From a bacterium (lineage in GTDB: Bacteria; Krumholzibacteriota; Krumholzibacteriia; LZORAL124-64-63), in contig DAOVZQ010000180.1 of assembly GCA_030635025.1 (NCBI GenBank), positions 1 through 5,990 of the forward strand: a stretch of DNA of 5,990 nucleotides, in the 5' to 3' direction. Both the position numbers and the translations under genes were made by a program. The notes under the pieces were generated by a model. The model ran no database searches, was not told the DNA's origin, and saw only the letters and a list, made by a program, of their open reading frames with translations. Below are positions 1 to 5,030 of this stretch, one piece after another. The stretch's first letter is position 1. Each line of letters begins with the position of its first letter.

Positions 1-551
1 ATCTCGAGAACCATCTCATCCGCGAAAAGATGCATACCGACACGCTCACGGGTCTGCACAACCGGCGTTACATGGACGATTGTCTGATTCGTGAGGTCGA
101 GCGATGCCAGAATCGTCGGCATACGCTGTCGGTGCTGATGCTCGATATCGATTACTTCAAGAGTTACAACGATCTCTACGGGCACCTGGAGGGCGACAAG
201 ATGCTGGCGAGGATCGGCAAGCTCCTGCGGGCGTCAGTCCGTGATTACGACCAGGCCTTCCGTTACGGCGGCGAGGAGTTCGTGGTCCTGCTGCCCGACA
301 CCGATGTCGACGAGGCGTCCATGGTCGCCGAGCGTATCCGCAAGCGTTTCGCCACGCTCGTCTTCAACGTGCCGTCCCACAGCGGGAACGAAGAGGGCCG
401 CGAGTCACGTACGATCAGTATCGGCATCTCCACTTATGCCGATGGACTCGGCGCCATGGAGTTGCTCGAACTGGCCGATCAGGCCCTGTACGAGGCCAAG
501 AATAGTGGTCGCAACCGCGTCATCATCCATGAGCCCCAGACCATCGGTTGA
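1..551 (+). CDS. Diguanylate cyclase GGDEF domain (C-terminal part, truncated by window start)
   Basis: This is the C-terminal end of an enzyme that condenses two GTP into cyclic di-GMP, the second messenger for biofilm and motility choices. The frame is open from the first base of the window, so the N-terminal sensory part lies outside it. Counting from the Met codon at 30, the domain opens with DTLTGLHNRRY (4-14), followed by the LDID metal-binding strand (38-41), FKSYND (43-48) and GHLEGD (51-56). The signature loop is GGEEF (80-84, bases 267-281). An RxxD product-inhibition site (R71, D74) sits exactly five residues before it, as in feedback-inhibited cyclases. The ALYEAKNSGRNRV stretch near the end is the usual C-terminal helix. 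All catalytic positions look intact, so the enzyme should be active. The visible residues before the domain (LENHLIREK) look like the end of a coiled-coil linker. The input signal cannot be inferred. Confidence 0.96.
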   Translation, partial: LENHLIREKMHTDTLTGLHNRRYMDDCLIREVERCQNRRHTLSVLMLDIDYFKSYNDLYGHLEGDKMLARIGKLLRASVRDYDQAFRYGGEEFVVLLPDTDVDEASMVAERIRKRFATLVFNVPSHSGNEEGRESRTISIGISTYADGLGAMELLELADQALYEAKNSGRNRVIIHEPQTIG

Positions 552-569
552 TCCCAACGATGTCTCCGA

Positions 570-600
570 CGGCCCGTCTTGCCGCTGGCAGGGCGGGCCG
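570..600 (+). terminator. Strong hairpin terminator after the GGDEF gene
   Basis: CGGCCCGTCTTGCC pairs with GGCAGGGCGGGCCG across a GCT loop, giving a 14-bp continuous stem with only two G-U pairs. It begins 18 bases after the stop codon at 549-551. The downstream bases (CTTCCATATATTCT) are only moderately T-rich, so it is a less than perfect intrinsic terminator. Its position at the end of one gene and before the next ribosome binding site makes termination the best reading. It also argues that the peptidase gene does not start upstream of it. Confidence 0.65.
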
Positions 601-612
601 CTTCCATATATT
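585..612 (+). promoter_or_regulatory. Possible sigma70 promoter for pepF-lipoprotein operon, overlapping the terminator
   Basis: CTGGCA (585-590, 4 of 6 to TTGACA) is 16 bases before TATATT (607-612, 5 of 6 to TATAAT). Transcription would start near 619, giving a leader of about 43 bases to the ATG at 662. The -35 element is the 3' arm of the terminator hairpin, so terminator and promoter share bases. The sequence match is moderate and unproven. Confidence 0.35.
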
Positions 613-649
613 CTGGCATCCAGACCGAAACACCGTCCCTCCGTACGCC

Positions 650-654
650 AAGGA
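650..654 (+). promoter_or_regulatory. Ribosome binding site that fixes the pepF start
   Basis: AAGGA lies 7 bases before ATG at 662. The same frame is open back to an ATG at 548, which would add 38 residues. That earlier start would have to be read through the hairpin at 570-600, and its extra residues do not look like the family N-terminus. The 662 start is therefore preferred. Confidence 0.75.
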
Positions 655-661
655 TGAGTCT

Positions 662-2485
662 ATGACCGAGACCAGGGAAACGACCGCCCCCCGTGAGCGC
701 AGCGATGTCCCCGACCACTTCAAATGGGATCTCTCCCGGATCTTTGCTGATTGGGATGCCTGGGAAACGGCTTTTTCCACCCTGGAAATTTCACTCGACG
801 GATTGGCGGCCCAGCGAGGCGTGATGGGCAAGTCCGGGACCGACATGTTGCGAGTCATCGAGACCCTGCTCGATGTGCGCCGGCGCCTGGAGGTCGTTCG
901 TGTCTACGCCGCCATGCGCAGTGACGAGGACACGCGGGTCGGCGCGAACGCAGAGCGCCGGGGACGCGCGAGCGCCCTGGGGGTCAAGGTCAACGAAGCC
1001 ATGAGTTGGTTTGAGCCCGAACTGCTGGCCGTGGGCGACGAGGACCTGTCCCGCTTCGTGGCCGAAGATGAGGGGCTGAGGCTGTACGAACACTTCCTGG
1101 ACGACGTCCGGCGCAGCCGTCCCCACACCCTGGACGAGGCGCGCGAGGAGCTGTTGGCGGCGGCCGGCGCCATGGCGCGCGGCGCGGCGAGCGTCTTCAA
1201 CGCCCTGGATAACGCCGATCTCGTTTTTCCAACGATCCGCGACGAGTCGGGCCGCGAAGTGGAGTTGACCAAGGCCCGCTACAATAAGTTCGTGCGTTCA
1301 TCCGACCGCCGGGTGCGCAAGGACGCCTACACTGCCCTCGGTGAGACTTATGGCCGCGTCAGAAACACCATGGCCGCCAACCTCGACGCCAATGTCAGCA
1401 ACCATGCGTTCTACGCCCGGGCCCGGAACCACGACGGAGCCCTGGAGGCCGCCCTGCACAACAATGCGGTGCCGGTGGACGTCTTCCACAGCCTGGTGTC
1501 CACGGTCAACGCCAACCTGCCGCGTCTGCACCGATACACCGCGCTCAAACGGCGCGTGCTCGATGTGAAGACCCTGCGCGAATACGACCTCAATGCGCCG
1601 CTTTTTCCCGAAGGCGAGTTCAGTTTTTCGTACGAGGACTCGTGCGACCTTCTGCTGAAGGCCCTGGTTCCCCTGGGCGACGACTATGTCGAAACGGCGC
1701 GCACGGGTATCGCCGACCGCTGGATCGACGTGCAGGAGAACGCCGGCAAGCGCAGCGGCGCCTACTCGAGCGGCGTCTACGACACGCCGCCGTACATCCT
1801 GCTCAATTGGAGCGGCCAGCTGCGGGACACGTTCACCCTGGCCCACGAGATGGGTCACTCCCTGCATTCCTGGCATGCCACGCGGAATCAGCCCTACGTC
1901 TATGGCGACTATCCCATCTTCACCGCCGAGGTGGCGTCCACCTTCAACGAACTGCTGCTGACTGATCATCTGCTGAAGGTGACCGACGACCGCGCCCGGC
2001 GCCTGTTCCTGCTCGACGTCTACCTGGACCAGATCAACGGCACCGTTTTTCGCCAGACCATGTTCGCTGAGTTCGAGCACGCCGCGCACCGCATGGTGGA
2101 GGACGGCGGCTCGCTGACCGCAGACAAGCTGGACGAAATGTTCCTGGAGAGTCTGCAGCGCTACTGGGGGCCGGACGTGAAGCTGCATGACATATTCAGT
2201 GCCCGGACCTGGTGTCGCATACCCCACTTCTACTACAATTACTACGTCTACCAGTACGCGACCGCGTTCGCCGCTTCGGTGGCCCTGTCGAGACGTGTGC
2301 TTGCGGGCGGGGAGGCCGAGCGCGATGATTATCTCGGTTTCCAGCGTTCCGGCAGCAGCCGCTATCCCGTGGAGACCCTGCAACGCGCCGGAGTGGACAT
2401 GACCACGCCGGAGCCCGTATCCGCCGTGTTCGATCTGTTCGACGAACTGCTCGACGAAGTGGAAGTCTTGTTGGCCGAGGAGTGA
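662..2485 (+). CDS. pepF: Oligoendopeptidase F (M3 family zinc metallopeptidase)
   Basis: A cytoplasmic zinc endopeptidase of the M3B group that cuts short peptides, usually in peptide turnover. The product is 607 residues, the normal length for PepF. It opens with the family-typical WDLSRIF (22-28) and has no signal peptide. The active site is HEMGH (395-399): H395 and H399 bind zinc and E396 is the catalytic base. E423, in the conserved FTAEVASTFNE stretch, is the third zinc ligand. RIPHFYYNYYVYQYATAF (from residue 519) is the conserved substrate-binding segment near the C-terminus, and the closing GVDMTTPEPV is also family-typical. All key residues are present, so I expect an active enzyme. 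The lipoprotein gene follows after 4 bases, and its ribosome binding site overlaps this gene's last codons. Exact peptide substrates cannot be inferred. Confidence 0.95.
   Translation: MTETRETTAPRERSDVPDHFKWDLSRIFADWDAWETAFSTLEISLDGLAAQRGVMGKSGTDMLRVIETLLDVRRRLEVVRVYAAMRSDEDTRVGANAERRGRASALGVKVNEAMSWFEPELLAVGDEDLSRFVAEDEGLRLYEHFLDDVRRSRPHTLDEAREELLAAAGAMARGAASVFNALDNADLVFPTIRDESGREVELTKARYNKFVRSSDRRVRKDAYTALGETYGRVRNTMAANLDANVSNHAFYARARNHDGALEAALHNNAVPVDVFHSLVSTVNANLPRLHRYTALKRRVLDVKTLREYDLNAPLFPEGEFSFSYEDSCDLLLKALVPLGDDYVETARTGIADRWIDVQENAGKRSGAYSSGVYDTPPYILLNWSGQLRDTFTLAHEMGHSLHSWHATRNQPYVYGDYPIFTAEVASTFNELLLTDHLLKVTDDRARRLFLLDVYLDQINGTVFRQTMFAEFEHAAHRMVEDGGSLTADKLDEMFLESLQRYWGPDVKLHDIFSARTWCRIPHFYYNYYVYQYATAFAASVALSRRVLAGGEAERDDYLGFQRSGSSRYPVETLQRAGVDMTTPEPVSAVFDLFDELLDEVEVLLAEE
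2477..2482 (+). promoter_or_regulatory. Ribosome binding site of the lipoprotein gene, inside the pepF 3' end
   Basis: GAGGAG forms the last two Glu codons of pepF and lies 7 bases before ATG at 2490. Ribosomes finishing pepF would cover or clear this site, so translation of the two genes is probably coupled. Confidence 0.75.
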
Positions 2486-2489
2486 TCCC

Positions 2490-3149
2490 ATGCCCGACGG
2501 TAAGATTACGAAGCTGATGTTCATCCTGATCGCCGCGTTCCTGATCGCCGGTTGCGGCGGCAATGGGGATGACGATACGGCCGCCGACGGCGAGCCGGTT
2601 GCCGTTGCGAACGAGGACGGAGCCGCCGACGACTGGGCGCCCGTTTCGGAATCCGCCGGTACTCCCGTGGCCGAGTATGCCGATCCCGACGCGTATACCC
2701 ACCCGGACGGTCATTTCCGTGTTCGTTGGCCGGCGAATTGCGGCCAGTTCCGGACGCGCATGCTCGGTGACGCCAAATCGGAGGAAGGCCTGGAGATGGT
2801 CACGTCTTTCGCTCCCATGAAGGGCGCCCCGGACAGCGGCATCTCCGTGTCCGTATGGTTCAGGGAATCCGACGGGAGCGCCTCAACTCCGGAGAAAATC
2901 ACTCTCCACATCGCCAGTCTCATCAATGAGCGCAACCTCGTCATCACCCACCAGAAACCCATCATGCGACTCGGCATGGAAGGCGTGGCCGTCTACTGCA
3001 AACACGAGACGACCGACATGCTCTACTGGACCGAGACCTATCTCAGCAAGGGACGCACCTTGATGATCTCGGCCTGGGACACGGGCGACTTCATGTTCGA
3101 GGATCCGGAGATCCAGCGTTTCTTCCGCTCCGTGGAGTTTACCGACTAG
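2490..3149 (+). CDS. Small exported lipoprotein of unknown function
   Basis: A 219-residue protein with a clear type II signal peptide: a short charged start, a hydrophobic stretch (about 9-20) and the lipobox IAGC with the lipidated Cys at residue 22. Gly at +2 does not match the Asp inner-membrane retention signal known from enterobacteria, so outer-membrane sorting is possible. Next comes an acidic Gly/Asp/Ala-rich linker (about 23-70) that should be flexible. A folded domain follows, from about residue 70, beginning HPDGHFRVRWP and ending with DPEIQRFFRSVEF. This outline, a 'FRVRWP' strand at the start and a final 'F..SVEF' helix-strand, resembles PsbP/DUF1795-like lipoprotein domains, but that is a shape impression only. 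C84 and C170 are the only cysteines in the mature domain and could form a disulfide. It is co-transcribed with pepF; a joint role is inferred from position only. Confidence 0.85.
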   Translation: MPDGKITKLMFILIAAFLIAGCGGNGDDDTAADGEPVAVANEDGAADDWAPVSESAGTPVAEYADPDAYTHPDGHFRVRWPANCGQFRTRMLGDAKSEEGLEMVTSFAPMKGAPDSGISVSVWFRESDGSASTPEKITLHIASLINERNLVITHQKPIMRLGMEGVAVYCKHETTDMLYWTETYLSKGRTLMISAWDTGDFMFEDPEIQRFFRSVEFTD

Positions 3150-3163
3150 GAAAACACCCTTCG

Positions 3164-3191
3164 TTGACAGGTCCGCTGGGCGCGCTATCTT
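3164..3191 (+). promoter_or_regulatory. Sigma70 promoter of the metalloregulator gene
   Basis: A perfect -35 TTGACA (3164-3169) is 16 bases before TATCTT (3186-3191, 4 of 6 to TATAAT). Transcription would start around 3198, 42 bases before the ATG. It begins 15 bases after the lipoprotein stop codon, and no terminator is visible between them, so some read-through from pepF is possible. Confidence 0.65.
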
Positions 3192-3209
3192 GTGCGTAGC
3201 CTAACTTTT
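3191..3209 (+). promoter_or_regulatory. Possible DtxR-type operator (good right half, poor left half)
   Basis: TAGCCTAAC (3197-3205) matches the centre and right arm of the 19-base DtxR/IdeR box (known consensus TWAGGTTAGSCTAACCTWA). The left arm (TGTGCG) does not match, so only the 7-base core TAGCCTA is palindromic. It lies on the predicted transcription start, just after the -10 element, where a bound repressor would block initiation. That suggests metal-dependent autoregulation by the downstream gene. Confidence 0.35.
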
Positions 3210-3239
3210 CTTGTCTACTGCGGATGACGGGTGTAACTG

Positions 3240-3737
3240 ATGACGGATAGATCTCTTACAGCAAGCCAGGAAGACTATCTCGAAGCCATTCATCATGTGA
3301 TTGAGGATAATCGCGTCGCTCGTTCAAAGGATCTGGTGGCCCGGCTCGGCGTCAACAGCTCATCCGTGACGCAGGCCCTGCGCACCCTGTCCCAGCTGGG
3401 CCTCATCAATTATGAGCGATACGGCGTGGTCACGCTGACCGATACGGGAGAAGAGCAGGCCCGGGACGTGATTCGTCGACACGAGGCCTTGCGGGATTTC
3501 TTCGTCCGCATCCTGCTGGTTGACGCCGATACGGCCGAAACCGCAGCCTGTCGCATGGAGCACGCCATGCCGCGGACCATCGTCGATCGACTGGTGAAAT
3601 TCATCGAGTATACCGATCGGTGTCCCGGTGGCAGCGCCGACTGGGTGGAGGGATTCGGTTTTTTCTGTCATAATCCGAGCGAGAACGCATGTGAAGCCTG
3701 CTCGGACCATGACCTGCCCGATGTCGATAAGCCCTGA
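3240..3737 (+). CDS. DtxR/MntR-family metal-dependent transcriptional repressor
   Basis: A 165-residue regulator that should bind Fe(II) or Mn(II), dimerise and repress metal-uptake genes. The N-terminal winged helix (about 7-68) contains the recognition helix NSSSVTQALRTLSQLG (39-54) and the wing YGVVTLTDTG. By alignment from memory with B. subtilis MntR, the metal ligands are D12, E15, H81, E107 and H108. The position of MntR E99 is C104, in ACRMEH, which instead matches C102 of C. diphtheriae DtxR. The site is thus a hybrid. The protein lacks the SH3 domain of DtxR but has a tail beyond the MntR length with C128, C143-H144, C151 and C154 (the last two as CEAC), which could hold a structural zinc or other metal. 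An in-frame TAA at 3234 rules out an earlier start; the ribosome binding site is weak (GGTG at 3230-3233). No metal transporter is visible in the window, so targets are unknown. Confidence 0.9.
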   Translation: MTDRSLTASQEDYLEAIHHVIEDNRVARSKDLVARLGVNSSSVTQALRTLSQLGLINYERYGVVTLTDTGEEQARDVIRRHEALRDFFVRILLVDADTAETAACRMEHAMPRTIVDRLVKFIEYTDRCPGGSADWVEGFGFFCHNPSENACEACSDHDLPDVDKP

Positions 3738-3797
3738 TTTGAGCCCTCTCGAGCCCCTGTCCTCCGATTTACACTTTTGATGACTGCAAAGAGTCCC

Positions 3798-3826
3798 TTT
3801 TCATTGCCGGCTGATTGTGATATCCT
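3798..3826 (+). promoter_or_regulatory. Possible extended -10 promoter upstream of the folded segment
   Basis: TTTTCA (3798-3803, 4 of 6 to TTGACA) is 17 bases before TATCCT (3821-3826), which is preceded by TGA to give an extended -10. Transcription would start near 3833. No gene begins for over 400 bases, so it either makes a non-coding RNA or a very long leader. Confidence 0.4.
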
Positions 3827-3832
3827 GAAATC

Positions 3833-3950
3833 ATCAAGAGCGTCGCTGATCAACTCACGCTGCTGAGTCATCCCCGACTGGTCCGCGACGCCATTACCTG
3901 CAGTTTCGAAATGGGAGCCCAACCCACCGGATTTGCTGTGGGTTTGGGTT
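3833..3950 (+). ncRNA. Candidate structured RNA (unnamed)
   Basis: Directly after the predicted start, GCGTCGC (3840-3846) pairs with GCGACGC (3885-3891). Inside that, GAT-CA-ACTCA (3848-3857) pairs with TGAGT-C-ATC (3864-3872) around the loop CGCTGC. A second hairpin follows: CCCAACCCAC (3918-3927) with GTGGGTTTGGG (3938-3948), one bulged T, 10-base loop. The last hairpin could end a transcript of roughly 118 bases, but the bases after it (TTGTGGGT) are a poor T-tract. I recognise no known RNA family. The pairings are seen; that they form an expressed RNA is inference. Confidence 0.22.
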
Positions 3951-3961
3951 GTGGGTATAAT
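3933..3961 (+). promoter_or_regulatory. Sigma70-like promoter for the 4248 gene
   Basis: A perfect TATAAT (3956-3961) is preceded at 17 bases by TTGCTG (3933-3938, 3 of 6 to TTGACA). Transcription would start near 3968, giving a leader of about 280 bases before ATG 4248. The -35 element lies in the loop and the start of the 3' arm of the hairpin at 3918-3948. Confidence 0.45.
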
Positions 3962-4078
3962 GGGAACACTGTCAGCGGTTACCACCTGAGTGCCGACGCC
4001 GTATGAGATCACCGCCGCTACCAGGTCCGCGCCACAGATGAACCGACGGTTCGTGGCTTAGCGGATTACATGACCGGA

Positions 4079-4186
4079 CGAGAGTAAGGGGTTGCTCTCG
4101 AACCGAAGTTGACTGGATCGCCCTGCCATTTTTCGGGACCTGCATCGCGCCGGATTCTCCGGTGCGCGCACTCGTCGTATCGACGA
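4079..4186 (+). other. Three hairpins in the leader of the 4248 gene
   Basis: Hairpin A: CGAGAG (4079-4084) with CTCTCG (4095-4100), whose loop contains AAGGGG. Hairpin B: CGCGCCGGA (4146-4154) with TCCGGTGCG (4158-4166), 9 bp with one G-U and a TTC loop. Hairpin C: TCGTCG (4172-4177) with CGACGA (4181-4186), loop TAT. A competing pairing exists between CGGTTCG (4047-4053) and CGAACCG (4099-4105), which shares two bases with hairpin A. Switching between the two is possible but GC-rich DNA gives such pairings by chance. Confidence 0.35.
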
Positions 4187-4230
4187 ATGTGGCGGTGGAA
4201 ACGGTCGTGACCCACATGAAGTCGCGGCCA

Positions 4231-4240
4231 GGGGGAAGGA
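4231..4240 (+). promoter_or_regulatory. Strong ribosome binding site for the 4248 gene
   Basis: GGGGGAAGGA ends 7 bases before ATG 4248. It supports this start over the tandem ATG codons at 4326 and 4329, which have no Shine-Dalgarno match upstream. Confidence 0.75.
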
Positions 4241-4247
4241 TAAGGCG

Positions 4248-4865
4248 ATGAGCACACACTCATCCTCCGGAAAGACAGTTCGAACTCCGGATGGGGTCGG
4301 GGAGAATCGACACGATCACTACAAGATGATGTCGCGTCCGGCGCGCGTGATCGTGACACCTGTGGAGTCGCACTTATGCCATCCATTAACCAAGCGTGAT
4401 GTTCAGCGTGTGTTGTCCGTACTGCCGTCGGAGTCCACGGAGAATCTCCGGTCGGTGAGTCTGTTGGGAAGTCTTACGACCTCGAACGGCTACCCGATTC
4501 TGGTGTCCTATCGCAAGCAGGGATTTATCCGGCTGCATGCGGTGCCGAAGGCGACTTGGCGGACCGGAGCCCTTAAGTCGTCCCTTGTGGCGGACCTGTT
4601 GCGTTACGGCGCTCATGTCGATGCGAATTCCCAGGAGACCCGGATCACCTGGACGCCCGAGGCGTTGCGCCTCTTCTTCACGGTCAGCGCCCTGATGCCC
4701 GGCGTGTCGCGTCATCGGCGGGAGCGTGAAGGCTTCTCGGAGCCGAACAGTGTCGTGAGGGCGCTTGATGATTCCACTGAACCCTGGCTGGTTTCCGACC
4801 TCGCCTTGCGGCAGTGGGGCGACTTTCTGCGCGAGGCTCTCGGCGAAGCCAAAGCCGGCGCCTAG
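4248..4865 (+). CDS. Hypothetical protein, possibly a degenerate zincin-like protein
   Basis: A 205-residue protein that I do not recognise as a named family. It has no signal peptide or membrane segment, so it is probably cytoplasmic. The first 28 residues are polar and look disordered. From about residue 34 a compact domain follows: a helix (KRDVQRVLSVLP, 49-60), a strand (LRSVSLLG, 67-74), then YPILVSYRKQGFIRLHAVP (82-100), a two-strand unit ending in an 'IRLH.VP' pattern. After a short spacer comes SLVADLLRYGAHVD (112-125). This order resembles small zinc-peptidase-like hypothetical proteins, where a similar strand pair is followed by a helix carrying HExxH. Here the equivalent bases give RYGAH, so the first His and the catalytic Glu would be missing. 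The C-terminal part (about 160-200) is charged and helical. It has its own leader and promoter and no operon partner. The coding call is firm; the family idea is tentative. Confidence 0.75.
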   Translation: MSTHSSSGKTVRTPDGVGENRHDHYKMMSRPARVIVTPVESHLCHPLTKRDVQRVLSVLPSESTENLRSVSLLGSLTTSNGYPILVSYRKQGFIRLHAVPKATWRTGALKSSLVADLLRYGAHVDANSQETRITWTPEALRLFFTVSALMPGVSRHRREREGFSEPNSVVRALDDSTEPWLVSDLALRQWGDFLREALGEAKAGA

Positions 4866-4888
4866 TTCCTATCCTTCACGTCCGCACC

Positions 4889-4906
4889 GGTCCGGATAGT
4901 CCGGCC
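4889..4906 (+). terminator. Weak hairpin after the 4248 gene
   Basis: GG-T-CCGGA (4889-4896) pairs with TCCGG-CC (4900-4906) around a TAG loop, with one bulged T. It starts 23 bases after the stop codon. The bases after it (AATTCTATCTTGAT) form only a weak T-tract, so termination efficiency is doubtful. Confidence 0.35.
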
Positions 4907-4961
4907 AATTCTATCTTGATGTCTACCATCCCGCCTGCGAGCGCGCCTTTACGCTAATCAG

Positions 4962-4991
4962 TTGTTCACGACGGGACTCTTGTGGTACGGT
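4962..4991 (+). promoter_or_regulatory. Weak promoter candidate for the exported protein gene
   Basis: TTGTTC (4962-4967) is 18 bases before TACGGT (4986-4991), which has the extended -10 TGG in front. Matches are only 3 to 4 of 6. A second -10-like CTATCTTG (4911-4918) has no good -35. One of these probably serves the gene at 5031, since a terminator-like hairpin separates it from the gene before. Confidence 0.22.
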
Positions 4992-5018
4992 TCGCACGAG
5001 TTTGTCAACCACCTGCCT

Positions 5019-5025
5019 GGGAGGA
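5019..5025 (+). promoter_or_regulatory. Ribosome binding site of the exported protein gene
   Basis: GGGAGGA is a near-perfect Shine-Dalgarno; its GGAGG core ends 6 bases before ATG 5031. This favours 5031 over the in-frame ATG at 5040. Confidence 0.8.
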
Positions 5026-5030
5026 TACGC

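Larger units (their letters stand above)
3738..4247 (+). other. 510-base gap without a convincing gene; promoters and hairpins
   Basis: No frame on either strand carries a recognisable protein. There is no clear terminator directly after the regulator: only a 4-bp hairpin (3782-3795) followed by CCTTTT. The stretch holds two sigma70-like promoters (3798-3826 and 3933-3961), a folded segment at about 3833-3950, and three further hairpins between 4079 and 4186, ending in a strong ribosome binding site. I compared it by eye with tmRNA, RNase P RNA, SRP RNA and tRNA features and saw none. It is best read as a long leader of the 4248 gene, possibly with a separate small RNA. Confidence 0.6.

Noticed and set aside
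548..661. Upstream ATG giving pepF 38 more residues
   Set aside because: It lies before the 14-bp hairpin, overlaps the GGDEF stop, has no good ribosome binding site, and the added residues do not fit the family; ATG 662 has AAGGA at 7 bases.
1298..2563. Long open frame on the - strand opposite pepF (421 codons)
   Set aside because: It is antisense to a gene with intact family motifs; GC-rich codon use leaves the opposite frame free of stops. The translation shows no recognisable domain.
3918..3950. Integron attC-like site (GCCCAAC with a GTT arm nearby)
   Set aside because: The right arm does not fit the GTTRRRY core, and there is no integrase or cassette structure.
4109..4114. TTGACT as a -35 box for the 4248 gene
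   Set aside because: No -10 match occurs at 16-18 bases downstream; TATAAT at 3956 is a better candidate.
4042..4251. + strand frame ending in an ATGA overlap with the 4248 start
   Set aside because: The only usable start codons are a GTG at 4162 and an ATG at 4216, neither with a ribosome binding site; the translated sequence looks random, and it includes the hairpin region.
3972..4259. - strand frame across the gap (95 codons, GTG start with GGAGG upstream)
   Set aside because: The Shine-Dalgarno match is suggestive, but the sequence is Arg/Ser/Pro-rich, shows no domain and ends inside the leader hairpins. Kept only as a weak possibility.
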